A stretch of DNA of 64,000 nt from NCBI GenBank assembly GCA_007026445.1, contig VDMD01000032.1:288972-352971 (forward strand). Direction: 5' to 3'. The notes under the pieces are model-generated. The model made no database searches and had not been told where the DNA came from. It was given only the letters and a program-made list of their open reading frames with translations. This document shows, in pieces, positions 11,058 to 22,628 of the stretch; the stretch's first letter is position 1; the number at the start of each line of letters is the position of its first letter. This stretch comes from Schizophyllum amplum. Taxonomy: Eukaryota; Basidiomycota; Agaricomycetes; Agaricales; Schizophyllaceae. The position numbers were made by a program, and so were the translations under genes.

Positions 11058-14000
11058 ATGCAGAACCATGATCGTGTTAGCCATAGGCGCAAGCGAGATG
11101 CCCCTCCCACCCTTTACCACTCGCAGCCGCATAGAGGGACATACGTCTCAGTGTCTGCAGACCTCCAACGGCTCCATTCATCCTCACATCGCCTTTCCAC
11201 CTCGTCTTTCGCTGCGCAAGCCTCCACCTCCGCGCTCCCTCCGCTGCCACCGCCCATCATGGTGGACCCCGAGGACGATCCAAGTCTAGCAAGAGGAGAC
11301 GCCTTCTTCCAGTCTTTCAACGAGAACCTTGACGGGAACGTCATCATATGCGATGTTCCGGCTGCTCGTAGCCGATATCAGGCAAGTACATACCCTGCCT
11401 ACGCCTATACGAGATGCTAACGTACTAGAAGGACGATCCAGTCGGACACTTCCTCCCTCTACGATCAGAATATCTCGACGAGGTCTTACGATGGGAATCG
11501 CGCGGCCAGCGCCATTTTCTCAAATGCTGCAGAGGATGCGGAGCCGCAGAACCCCGCTTCCGGTGCAGGGATGAGTGCATGGGTCGATGGATGTTTTGCC
11601 GGGCATGCATCGTCGCCCATCACGCATACACACCACTACATTGGGTCGAGGTGCGCAGTCCGCAAATGATGCTGAATATGCACTGATTCATGTTCAGGAG
11701 TGGTTAGACGAGCAGTTGTGCTTCCAACGCACATGTTTGAAGGCCCTCGGCCTTCGCGTTCAGCTTGTCCACCCGCCAGGCGATCCCTGCGACCTCCCCG
11801 CTCCCGCTCACAAAGACTTCACCGTCATCCACTCCAACGGCATTCACCACGTCTCGGTCAACTTTTGCCGATGCGCTCGTGGGCGGGATCTCTTACCCCG
11901 GCAACAACTTATGCGCAACGGATGGTGGCCAGCCAGTGTCGCAAGTCCACAGACGTGCGCGACGATCGCTTGCCTGCGGCAGTTCCACAAGATCAATGTC
12001 CTCAGCAAAGTCGCCGTCTACGAGTACTATCGTGCCCTCCAGCATCTAACGGACAATACGGGAGCGAGTCGCGTTATTGTGCGTTTACCCATCTATTCCA
12101 TTATGAAATCGTGTAGCTCACTCGTACGCCAGGACAAACGACGTGTCTTTATGTTCATCATCTCCCAATACCGGCATATCCAGCTGTTGAAGCGCGGCGG
12201 CCGAGGACACGTCCTGGACGGTGTCGCTACCACTCAACAAGGACAGCTGGCTTTGCGTTGCCCAGCGTGCCCGCACCCTGGTCGGAACCTGCCCCCAGAC
12301 TGGGCGTCGGCATCCGCCGCTGACAGGTCAGTCTTGCGTATATTTTGCTTCATTGATCCAAGCTAATTCATAGCAGCTTCTTATATCGTCTTTTCGTCGC
12401 ACAAGACGCCAACTTCCGCCTGGTCAACGCCGCCAAGTCGAGCTATCAAAAGGATCCACCCATGGGCGACGGCTGGGCCTACTTCGTTGCCCACCCGGAG
12501 TACATGAAGTATATCAAGGAGTTTACAGACGAATGCGATGTGAGTCCAAGTTCTGCTTTATTTCCGTTGTCACCCATCATGTCCTTCAGATATCGACTTG
12601 TTCTGGCTTTGCTGCCATCTTTCTCGCCAATCTCAAGCGTGTCTTAGGCCTGCGAACGACCGGAGTTGCCGCCGTTTGCTGCTCTCGGCACAACTTGATA
12701 CGCCCGAATGGTGTCGGTGATCTACAAAAGGGCGAAAGGTATGTCGATGTTTGTCTAGACGATTTGCAACTAACGGACATCGTTTTTGCCTTAGATTTGC
12801 GAATATGACTTACGTCCTCGCCGCTTCATTGAGGGCGGCGGGTGTTCAGGAAGTTCTGCACTCGTATGATGTCGCATGCATCTTCGGCATCAATCTTTGG
12901 TCCCGAAACGCGACCTTACCACCTCACCTACGCATCGCCGTCGCACCCGAGAAGTTCGTGACGCGCGTCCCGAAATTTCACCTGACTGCACACAAGCCCG
13001 TTTGTCAAGCACCTCAGTCGCTCGGACTGACAGGTGGCGCCGGCATGACTCACGGAGAGACCGTCGAGCAGAACTGGTTCATTATGAACAAGGCGGCTGC
13101 TCAGACGAAGCCCATGGGTCCTGGAAACCGTCAGGGTACCCTCGACGACATGTTCGGCTACTACAACAAGACGTGCAAAGATGGCCTCGGTACGTCGTGC
13201 TATCCTCGGTCGTTAACGTATGGCCTGACCTTTCTCACAGAATATACGCTGCCGAAGCGCATGGGCAACGCTGTCAAGGGCTACGCCGCGGCGTATCCTG
13301 AGTTCCAACAGCTCGACGACGGTATCCGCTCGCACGACCCAACAATCGCCGAGGCGTGGCTCAACGACGAACGAGTCTGGCAGATGGACAAGTCAAAGCC
13401 TTGTCCATACGAGTACCTTGCGCCACGTACGTCGATCTACCAACTACGTCGATGTCGTCTCATTATTCTCAGAGAGCTCCATCAAGAAGGTCGAGCTCGA
13501 GCTCCAACTCGAGGAGCAGGAAGCGACCGCAAACGGAACAGCGGTGCTTCATGAGTGCACGCCGAGTTCTCTAATCAAACTCGGCCTGGAGATTCAACAC
13601 TCACAGTGAGTAAGGCATTCGTATTCCTAGTACTCCACCTAACGTACAGTTGCAGGCGGCTTTTATCAATCGACAAACTATCACAGAAGAATCCGACTAC
13701 CGCGCAGCAAGTCGAGCTCCTGAAACGCAGTCGAGCTCTCAAGAAGCGCATAGCAGCATATCGCAAGAAACAGCGGATCTACATGCCCGGCCTGGCGTCC
13801 CATCTCGAAGCCACCCGACGCTCGCTCTCTGACGAGAGCGTGGAGGCAGAAGACATCAAGCTTTTTCTGCCATCGGAGCTGGAGAATGACGCTGTTCGTG
13901 CCGCCGTCTGCGCGGCTGGACTCCCGCGCGTTGAGGAACGCCTGCGCGATGGCGAGTCTCACGAGTCCCTGGACGACTTGCGCCGTGCACTGAGAGCGCG

Positions 14001-14849
14001 CACGGTCACAAACACCTTCCGGACTCAGCAAGTCCGCGGCATCACGATGGCAACTCGTACCAGGACCGCCTTCGACAAGATCTCGAAGCGTGTTCATACC
14101 GCGAAACTACAATACCGATTCTCTCGTAACGCGTTACTTCGCCTGCGCGGGCACGGGAGTTGGGAGGAAACCCTCAGGGTCCTCGACGACGACAGCGTAC
14201 GCGCCCTCAATGAGCGTTCCTTAACGGCAGAGGAGAAGGCCGAGCGTGTTCGAGCTCGTGAGATCTCGGAGGTCGACTTCGCCGCTGAAGGCGGGGTGTT
14301 CATGGCTGGTACTATTGCGCGAGGGGAGAGCTCGCGTACCCTATCGTGGATCTGGTACTCGGTCCCTCAATGCCCGAGTCTGACGGATCCCATTCAGAAC
14401 GAAGGTATGTGGTATGTTGGCTTCAAATGTAATGGCTACTAACTCACTGCCCAGCTCTCCGCATCGAATACCTGAAGTCCCGAGCACGTCGTGACCGTTA
14501 CCGGGAGGAGATCCGCCTGCTCGAGGAGGAGATGCGACGCACCATTGCGTCGCTATCAACGGATGCAGTTGAGTGGGAGCAACGAGCCTCGGCGCGAAAC
14601 ATCCAGGACGACGAGTTACTCGAGGGCTTACGCTCATACGCGCGGGAGCAGGCTGCCATCGCACGATACAACGCCGAGCGTTATGGCACGAAGTGGGCAG
14701 CTATCCGAGCTCGCGGAGCAGCCGCTCTGCTGCACGACTTCAGCGGCGTGCTGTCCTTGCCCGATCCGGACTCCCTTCGCGAGCTGGAAGAGCTGGAGGA
14801 TGCTGCGGAGGACGCCGATGACGAGGTGGACGACGTTTTGGCATCATGA
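11058..14849 (+). CDS. KDZ transposase (CxC zinc-cluster type), apparently intact
   Basis: About 11 exons join with correct phase. Seen in order: FLPLRSEYLDEVLRWESRG; a cysteine cluster CCRGCG, CRDEC and FCRACIVAHH followed by PLHWVE; LGLRVQLVHPP; FTVIHSNGIHHVSVNFCRC; SPQTCATIACL; LTDNTG; RHIQLLKRGGRGH; CPACPHPGRNLP; AQDANFRL; RPNGVGDLQKGER; SYDVACIFGINLW; VPKFHLTAH with a downstream Cys; HGETVEQNWF; MGPGNRQGTLDD; then a helical Glu/Arg-rich C-terminus. These are the hallmark blocks of basidiomycete KDZ transposases (RNase-H fold; the Asp of DANF, the Asp of YDVAC and the Glu of GExxExxW are the likely metal ligands, from family knowledge). Intron 1 (11382-11428) is GC-AG; the others are GT-AG. 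The start is uncertain: in-frame ATGs occur at 10992, 11058 and 11259. No stop or frame break was found over roughly 1,050-1,100 codons. Confidence 0.88.
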
Positions 14850-15299
14850 AGGCGCAAAGCTGGAGCAGACGTAGCTCTGGAGCAGGCGAGGCGCTTGTAC
14901 AACCGTCCTGCATGCCGACGCGCGGCCCGCGCCTCCGCCTCGCCTTCCTCGCCATTCTTCGACAATCCTGCCTGCCGCGTACCTCTACTCACAGGACACC
15001 TCACCGGCACGTTATCATATTCCGACGGTCGCCTCTCGTCGTACCATGTACGCGGCGCCACAAGTCGGTCTCTTCTTCTATTGTATTCTGGTTCTTGCAC
15101 CTACTGGCGAGCCCTATCACTGATCCATACTATACATGCTCTCTTGTTATGCTTCCGCCTATCTGACCAGTGCTGTCTGAGGTTCATTTGTCGTCGGGAG
15201 CAGCGGTGCTGCCGGTGGCGCGCAGGCCACGTGAGCGAGCCGGCGGTTGCGCCCAACCCCTGCCGACCTGCCGGATAACCGGCCGGAAACGTCGCTAAA
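14850..15299. other. Right subterminal non-coding DNA of KDZ element
   Basis: Downstream of the transposase stop. It contains a G+C-rich block with GCCGGCGG/CCGGATAACCGGCCGG near 15240-15290. No gene supported. Confidence 0.4.
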
Positions 15300-15472
15300 G
15301 GCGATAATTGGGTTTCAGACTGATATATTGCCCATTTACTGCATACCATATTTGGATGGCCGAGATATCGAGATATGGGTCAGTAAGTACTGCCTCAGTA
15401 CAGCTGGGTAGTATTGGAATACGACCCCTTGCAAGTACTGGCCGTATCTAGATACGGCCCCGGACAATGGTG
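15300..15472 (-). repeat. Right terminal inverted repeat of KDZ element
   Basis: The reverse complement of 15410-15455 gives ATCTAGAT, CCAGTACT and CAAGGGGTCGTATTCCAAT in the same order as 1194-1232. The element ends just before CGTGAGG at 15473. Confidence 0.6.
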
Positions 15473-15595
15473 CGTGAGGAGGCGGAGCTGGAGGCGCGCG
15501 CACACGCGGAACGGGAGGCGGCGGCGCGCGAGCAGAACGACCACGGGCGGCGTGTGGCTGGTGCGCAGGCAGACGACGGCAACGAGGATGTGTAA
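15473..15595 (+). pseudogene. DUF6698-like gene, 3' end displaced by KDZ insertion
   Basis: Starting at the second CGTGAGG copy, an open frame runs 40 codons (REEAELEARAHAEREAAARE and on, ending GNEDV) to TAA at 15593-15595. Its Glu/Ala/Arg helical composition continues the tail interrupted at 1174. The frame is exactly right for a rejoining across one target copy. Confidence 0.7.
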
Positions 15596-17570
15596 TGTAC
15601 TTACAGCGTGTATATCGACGCAAGCTTGGTAATCCCGGTCTCTTCTCATCTCGTTACTCTTTATCTAGTTATACTCTACCACGCACTCGTTATTCACTTC
15701 CTACTTAGTACCACTCATTATAATTCATAGATCATTGGCATCTAATCCGAGCCGAAGGGTCCCAAATGATTCTAGAACAGTTCTGGCTTTGGTCAAGACG
15801 ATGACGATCGCGTCTGGTCAAGCTCCTGGTCAGTGGAAATTCTCGACGAGAGCTATGCTACATGAGTAGCAGATCATCGGAATGTCCCTTCTATACGGCA
15901 GTATTTCTGCCATATGCCTTTGTCTGGTCTGTTGCTGATGCGGCACTGAACCGACACTGACGCGGTGCTGAACAGACGCTGACCTGGTACTGACCCAGCG
16001 CTGGCCCAGCGTGGGATCCGCGGTTGGATCAGCATTTCTTCAGATTTGCGTCACGGCCATGTAATCTACAGATGGTTCGACGGTCACTGATGATGATCCT
16101 GGTCTCTTACTGGCGCACATTATAATGGATTATCAGATGCAGGTCAAACTTTAGGAAATTTCGTGATGTCGGGGCGCGGGGTGTCGCGCTTCGGCTGTAG
16201 CGTCACCGCTCATTCGCGTCATTTGCCTCAATTATGCCCCGAAGGTAAATTGGAGGCCGGGGGCGAGGAGGCGGCGTGGAAGCGGCAGCATGGAACTTGA
16301 TGGGAAGGGCGGCGTGACGATGCTGCCGGTGTCGTACCCGGTTGTGCACCATAAACCTGCCTAGCGCATGCCCTTAGTAGCGGGCTGACCTCTCGGTGGA
16401 TACGGCAGACTCCCTGCGGCAGACGCCCTGAAAAGCGCAGACGCGTTTTGACCCCAGAGGTAAGATGCGCTGCGCACGAGCGCTATCCGCTCGTGACTCG
16501 TGCAGCGCTACAGCGCTACTCGTTGTAGTCCCCGTCTGCGGTTTGCCTCCCGCAGAAGTGCGTAGGTGCGGCACTTGTAGCGGGGAATGCCATCCGCCGT
16601 TCCGCGCTCGCCATTTGAGAGCTTCCAGCTGATGTTCGTGCGTTTTTCCTGCGCGCCGTCCCGTATCATCCCTAGGGGCCCATCTGGTTAGTTAATCGAG
16701 TCTGAAGGAGGCCGAGGGAACTTACCTAGGTGGTGGGGGACGCCGCACATTGGCCTCGCCCACCAAAACCACCCCGGAGCGCTGATGGGTGCTCCGATTC
16801 ATTCCACTATTTGCACATCAAAATGTGAAGGTGTAAGGAAGAGGCCTACGGTAGTACGAGACGGTAAAGGAGACGCTAGTAACCACTTGCGCGCTGTGGT
16901 CGGACTACGCAGCGCTGAATCGATTCCCAACGCCAGTAAGCTTACGTGCGGCAGCGCGCGCGACTGATGCGACAGCGACAGCGACGGTGGTGATGTCCGA
17001 CGAACCAAGAAGCGCACATGCTTTTGATGCAGCGCGCGAGCTGTTGGAGGCAGCCAGTTGACGGCACCGTCGATGCGCTGCGACACCCGCCATGGCGGCG
17101 GCGGCACGGCCTGAAAGGCTGAAATTGTGCTGCTCATGCAAAAGCAACGAAAAAAAGATCAAACGTGGATGCATGATGCCAGTCAACTCACCTGCCTGAT
17201 ATCAAACTAGTATTCTATCTGGTGGGTCATCCAGGTATACTCACAGCGCTGACCTTGGACGGACAGTAGATTAAGCACCTGGGCGCGCCGCGCGCCTTCC
17301 AAAGGGGTCTCACCGACGCCCGGCGCATCAAAATGATGCGCCTGCGGCCGGTGCCCGGAAGATCACATGCTCGGCAATCATCGGCAAAGCCCCGGCATCA
17401 CTGCCGAGGGAGCTGTCCAGTCCCTGTTGCCATAATTTTTATCGGCAATTAGTCGTTGGCGTCGTCTGATCATCGCTGACATTGTCTCTTCTAGAGGGCA
17501 TATCTCCCTGGACCATGCTAAGTTGTCGTGATCATTTCTGCCGCTCAGAGCCCTCCTACGCGATACGTCC
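15596..17570. other. Gene-poor stretch
   Basis: No gene supported on either strand. A few inverted G+C-rich segments occur near 16370-16580 (TAGTAGCGGG at one side, CACTTGTAGCGGGG at the other). Confidence 0.4.
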
Positions 17571-17587
17571 CCGCCGTCCGTACAAGC

Positions 17588-17670
17588 GGATCTACGCTAT
17601 CGGAGAATTCGCCTGGATCTACGCTATCGGAGGGCTCGCCTGGATCGACGCTATTGGAGGGTTCGCCCAG
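17588..17670 (+). repeat. 30-nt tandem repeat, about 3 copies
   Basis: The unit resembles TCTACGCTATCGGAG followed by GGCTCGCCTGGA; the third copy is diverged. Confidence 0.8.
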
Positions 17671-17739
17671 CGCGTGCCAAGTGGACAGAGACGCATTCGT
17701 TCCGGGCACCCTTCCACCGCGTCTCCATAAGGACATGCT

Positions 17740-18275
17740 GATATCATGACGACGCTGTCGTGCTGAAGGACTTCCTGTCGAAGCCTGGTCGAAGACTAGA
17801 AGCTCAAGGGCGTGGAGAAGATGCTGGAGACGAACAACGGCTTCGTCCGGGTGAACTGATGATTCAACTTTGCCTAATTTGGTTATAATTGCGCTGTTGT
17901 TGCGTCTAGAAGCAATGCTGACTCACAATCAAGGAACGATGCATGCTTAAACGTACGACGGCTTTATCACGAAGTTGAACATTGTGCCACGTGGCTGTCA
18001 CGCCGGATTGAGCCGGCAGGCCGAGCACATCCTCCCGGATGGCTGCCTCCACATCGTCGAGTTTTCGTTCGCCGAAGCCTGACCTGGCATGCCATCCGCC
18101 AGACTCGCGAAGGACGGCTTGGCCGAACGCTCATCATGGCCGCCGACGACGCAGCGAGTGCTTACCATCATCGATAAGCGCCCCGTTGTCGTGCGGTACC
18201 CGCAGGTGCAGACGCTCTAGATCATGATGATAGAGCCTGCGCGCCACCTCGAGAAGTCCGACACCCGCTGCCCGT
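17740..18275 (+). pseudogene. Possible decayed coding relic, unidentified
   Basis: Short stretches look coding but lie in different frames separated by stops: LKGVEKMLETNNGFVRVN near 17810-17860, then YDGFITKLNIVPRGCHAGL and PDGCLHIVEF near 17955-18070. I cannot name a parent family. The patchy codon-like texture is the only evidence. Confidence 0.25.
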
Positions 18276-18385
18276 GATTCTACGTGAATTTGATGGTCGC
18301 GAGGCCGCTGCTATATACTCGCTCGTGTGCGGCGATCCCGAGTCTCTTCTGCCGCGCTGTTGTCCAGGCGCTGGCCCACTCGACG

Positions 18386-19836
18386 ATGACGAGTGGCCTC
18401 AGTCGCATGTATCATGATGCGCCTATATACCAAGGGATGGCCTCTCTGGCGTATGGTGCGTCACGTTCTTTCACGTCATTCACGCCTGGCTGACCACAGT
18501 ACGCCGCAGGCATTCATGCCGCGCTGTACATAGCGTCCGTCTCAGCCCTAGCGTAGGCACGCCGCCCCCTATTCTGTCCTGCAGGAAGCTGACCGCCTCA
18601 AAGGCGCCTCCCAAACAGCAGCCGGTTTCTTTCCTTCATGATGGCGCTGATGTTTTCCACGTCCACTGCGTGGATCATCATCCTCATCCGTCTCCAGTCC
18701 TTCAGCCTATTGGTGCGTTATCGCCCTGACGACGCGCCTGCACTCCCGAATGGCCTCGCTGGGCTCACGGCAGCGGTTGCCCGTATCAACGTACGTGTAC
18801 ACTCGGTAATTTGCGGCGTCTTCCTGACATCTCGGGGGCAGTATATGCTCTCCGACGTTATCGTCGCTTGGCGAGCGTGGGTTCTCTGGCCAGGGAATCG
18901 CCCTGTTAGGTGCACACTCGCGTTTGCGCTCTGTCTCCTTGTAGGTAAGGCTCTTATCCGCGCGCGCGGAGCGCGTAACGGTGGCCACCCGGACTCACCC
19001 ATCTACAGTCAGCGGCTTCAGCGAACTCGGATACACGTACTCGAAATACGGCCCGTATTCATCCCTGGCAAAGCTTCCTGACCGCACGGATAATTATATC
19101 CGCGCCTTTACTGGATCTCTCCTCGTTGTCCTCTCAAACTTACTCTCAACGACTCTCGTGGCCATCAAAGTCTGGTAAGTACCTCATAGCATCGACCGAT
19201 CTGCCACTGACTGCGCTTGGTTTGGGTTATACCAGGCAGTACCGACGTAATGTCAAGTCTTACCTTGGAAGGTCGACACAGACGCGAGTAGAGAAGCTCC
19301 TGCTTTTGTTGACCGAGTCCGGGTTCATCTACAGCGCGGTTTGGGTAGGCGGCGCGCGCGATTCTGTTGTACAAATGTGGCGCTTACTACATTTTCGCAG
19401 ATCGTATATCTCGGAGCTGTCTTTGCAAGCGCCAACACAGATGACGGGGATATACTAAGCGTCGCGAGTGGGATGGGAACCATGCTTCCGTCCATTGAGG
19501 TCAGGAACGCTGTCCACTATGCCGTTTACGTTCTGATGCCCAGCATACTAGGGAATGTATCCCACCCTCGTCGTGCTCATCTGCTCTCTGCAGAGCTCGC
19601 CCACGCACGAGTTGGAGACTATGGAATTCGAGGTGTTCACGGAAACCGACGGTCATACCGCATCCACCTCTGGACGTAGTACGGGACGAATTAGGGCCGA
19701 GTCGATCGTTTTCCGCGTGAACGACGGTGAGGAAAACGCACATCCAATGGAAACATTCAGTAGCAGTCGTTACAAAGCTTGTTCGTCTACGACCACGATC
19801 TCTCCCTCTCTCGAGCGTTGTAATAATGATAGTTGA
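18386..19836 (+). CDS. Multi-pass (about 7-TM) basidiomycete membrane protein
   Basis: The start MTSGLSRMYHDAPIYQG at 18386 aligns with the start of the paralogue at 23733. Later exons give YMLSDVIVAWRAWVLWP (the signature Asp-Ser/Val-Ile-Val-x-W-R-A-W-V-L-W helix of a basidiomycete membrane-protein family), SGFSELGYTYSKYGP, a helix IRAFTGSLLVVLSNLL ending TTLVAIKVW, QYRRNVKSYLGR, TRVEKLLLLLTESGFIYSAVW and GMYPTLVVLICSLQSSPTH, then a Ser/Thr-rich cytoplasmic-type tail with a stop at 19834-19836. Most introns are clear. Around 18637 the frame changes (FLMMALMF) without an obvious intron, so a small indel is possible. Role unknown; the architecture is receptor-like but no ligand can be inferred. 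Confidence 0.6.
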
Positions 19837-20563
19837 TTCAAGAAGCTTTGGCTACCGCGTCAATCAGCAGATCCGTACATGTTCATTTGCAGCGTTGATA
19901 TCGGAGACATCGGAGGTTCGATCCGTCTGTACTGCCAGGCGACCAGGAGACTGATACTCAGCGCGCCCGGAACAACCGCTGTACGTCTTCAAAGCGTACG
20001 TGCGCCGCGCTGTCGTTTACATGGAAGACAAGTGCCTCCCCACCGATGGCACGCTCGGGCTTGCCATCATACATCGACGGATTGAGCCCGGCTGTCTCTA
20101 TGCAGTGAATAAGACGAGGGTGTCAAGGGTACTTATATGGCTCGATGAATACGCAGCACTGGCGCGAAAAAAGCAAGAGAGAGTGACTGAGAGGATGTAT
20201 AAACTGCTACTATACAGGGAGCAAAGTAAATGATAATGCATTGAGGAACTACACGGAAGTTGGAAAGAGCAGAGCCGCGGCGATGGTGGGAGGAAAAGAC
20301 AGAGGCGGCGCTCGGGAATATTGGTCACACTACCGGTGACACCCTTTTGGGCACGTGATGCGTCACCCGAACTCCAACCTTCAATTCGACTCAAGTTCGA
20401 CGCGCGAGCGAGGTAGGCAAAGTAGAGAACGGTGAATAGATAAGCATTATCCAGTATATCAACAGTATCCTACATAGAGACAGACGATGCACAGGATACT
20501 ACTTGAGGACTGAAGCCAACAACGATGACCTGAGATTACTTACCATCGCCACGACGCCTATCC
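19837..20563. other. Intergenic, no gene supported
   Basis: Lies between the end of a plus-strand membrane gene and the end of a minus-strand F-box gene. Short open frames near 19880-20230 have no family features. Confidence 0.35.
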
Positions 20564-21662
20564 CTACTCCTCGTCTACTTCCATACTGATATCTTCCTCG
20601 TCAAACCTTTCCGAAAAGTCGGCGTCTTCGCCGATACTCTCAACCTCTTCCAGACGGACAATGGTCTGGGACGCCTGGGGAAACACACGCTTCGCAAAAG
20701 CGCAAAGGACAACCTCACGATGATCGAAGTACCCGCTCATCGTCAGCGACTCCAAACTGCGCGACTGCGGGAGACCAATGTCCGCCGACATACGGCCCAA
20801 CTCCTCGTCGACGAAGATGCCCACAGCGAGACTGACAAGCATCGGGCAGCTCCCCGCAAGCGCCAACAAAGACGACGCGGGGCAACGAACATCGAGAACT
20901 AGACGTTCAAGCGAGGACCACGCGCATGCGATCCTGCAGACATCGGCAACCGTCAGAGCGGGGAATTCCGCATAGTCGAAGCCCAGACGAAGGTAAAGCT
21001 CCCTCAGCTCGCGGAAGCCCAGAAGGGGCTCGATGCAGTCCTTTGGGATATCGTTCGGCGACCCTTCGACGCTTACGTCAAGGCGCCGCAGAACACCAGG
21101 GCTAGCCGTGCTTGCGATGAGGCGGATGAGCGCCGATCGTCCGCAAGACCTTGATGTACGCGGTGTAGTGGATGAGGGGAAGCCAGTCGTTGGGGCGGGT
21201 GGTAGAGCGCAGAACCTGCGGGATATGACATTTCAGCGAAGGAGCGGCGAGTCATGAATAGAGCACGCACAAATGTCGGTCTCGTGAAGTCCTTCGCGTC
21301 GTGGCTCCACATGCCTGTAGCCAGCGCGACCGAGTGTCTGCCAACTACCGAGCCGTTTTTCGGGCTTTCATCCTGAACGTCTGTTAGCGTGGTGCGAAGA
21401 GCGCAGCGCTAAGCGTGGCCGCACGCACGTTGTAAAAGTACCACGCTTCTTGCGGGAGCAGCTTGAGCACGGCCAGTAGATCGACGTCGGACCAGAGAAG
21501 GGGGATCGCGAGCTGGTTCCACTGCTTGTTGACACATGCAACTTGCGCAAGCACGTCGCAGCGCTCGCGGAACGCCAAGTATTGGGGGCAGCATCGGTGA
21601 TCGATGAAGAAGAGGATGTTGGCGACGGACGATGGAGGAGTCCTGCATTGCTGAAACGACAT
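20564..21662 (-). CDS. F-box/LRR-like protein, possibly frame-broken
   Basis: The N-terminus from 21662 has the F-box-type pattern VLAQVACVNKQWNQLAIPLLWSDVD (conserved Trp and helical hydrophobics), typical of substrate-adaptor F-box proteins of SCF ubiquitin ligases expanded in mushrooms. The remainder resembles leucine-rich repeats: ELRELYLRLGF, ACAWSSLERLVLDV and LLALAGSCPMLVSL. It ends in an acidic tail ISMEVDEE. Plausible introns join YFYN to DESPKNGS and FTRPTF to VLRSTTRPNDW. Between PLIHYTAYIKVLR and ALIRLIASTASPGVLRRLDV the frame shifts by one base near 21140. A 58-nt GT-AG intron (GTACAT to GCTAG) would also restore the frame but would remove good-looking LRR sequence. Confidence 0.5.
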
Positions 21663-22628
21663 GCATCGTCAGGGATGCTCTACTCAGGAGGGGGGATGGG
21701 GGCTGACCAGGGGTTTCGCCTCTGAATCCGTTACAGTATAAGCGTTCCGCACGGTGCGTGAGAGACTGAGCCGGTGAACGTGGCTTCGCAAGACGAGAAC
21801 AGCCTTCGGGGAGAGAAGTGTGTGTCCATGCCAACCTTTTGTTCACGTAAGGGTCTAGGGACGGTGGAAGACGCGCACTGAAAGGCCAACACGACAATAC
21901 TGGCTGAGAAACAGATCTCGACCGTTCGGGAAGCAAAGTTATCTTTTGTTTTGGAGGTTGCTTGTTTCTCTGGATGAACTGTTGTGATTCTATCAAAGTG
22001 AGAGTGGCCGCGGGACTCTGAACTGCCGCGCGAGTCAGAAGTAGAACGATAGTCCTGGGGGAACAAGGAGTATGTGGCGTCCTACAGGCGACCGGACCGA
22101 CAAGTCCGTCGCTTGGACACACACGTCTCGCCTGACCAGTGACGTCGTCTCCGTCCTTCCCCTGACTTGCCCGCGTTGTTTGCTGCTCTTCGTCGCGGAG
22201 GACCGATCGGCCAGCGCTCGCACTGCAGATGCGAAAATAGTTCCTGAAAGCAAATACTGTCTAGAAAAACCGGACATCTTCCCTCCTCACACGCGAAATT
22301 TTGACGGTCTACATCGCGGCGACGGCGCACCTGCAGGCGAACAGGCGCTTAACTGAAAATATTCGACGCGCTGATATATTTCGGCGCGTACATTTGTCGT
22401 AGTGCGTCTCCTTTCTTCGCGTATGCCTTCGTGCTCACTGACAAGTGTTCTTCCCAGACGAACACTATCCGAGCTATCCAGCCACGCGAGACCAACGTCT
22501 GTAAGATATTGCCTGAAGGTGCGTTACCTACAGCACGGCGCGAATTCACCCTGCTGAACGTCTGCAGGCCACCTCACGATTACGACTACCGATCTCGATC
22601 ACGCCCAACTCCGCGCGTGCTGTCAATC
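21663..22628. other. Intergenic between divergent genes
   Basis: Lies between the minus F-box start (21662) and the plus gene start (22629), so both promoters should be here. No gene or repeat supported. Confidence 0.35.

Larger units (their letters stand above)
1175..15472 (+). mobile_element. KDZ-class DNA transposon, 14.3 kb, with three additional genes
   Basis: The boundaries come from three independent signals: the two halves of one host gene, the 7 bp duplicated target, and inverted terminal similarity. The element contains an intact-looking KDZ transposase (11058-14849, +), two minus-strand genes (2152-5682 and 6681-8107) and one plus-strand gene (9354-10768), with non-coding subterminal DNA at both ends. 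KDZ transposons are a large class of DDE/RNase-H-fold DNA elements expanded in mushroom-forming fungi. That they can carry or neighbour additional genes is established. This particular set is something I cannot match to a described element. Exact ends could be off by a few bases because the terminal 20-25 bp of the repeats are diverged. Confidence 0.75.
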
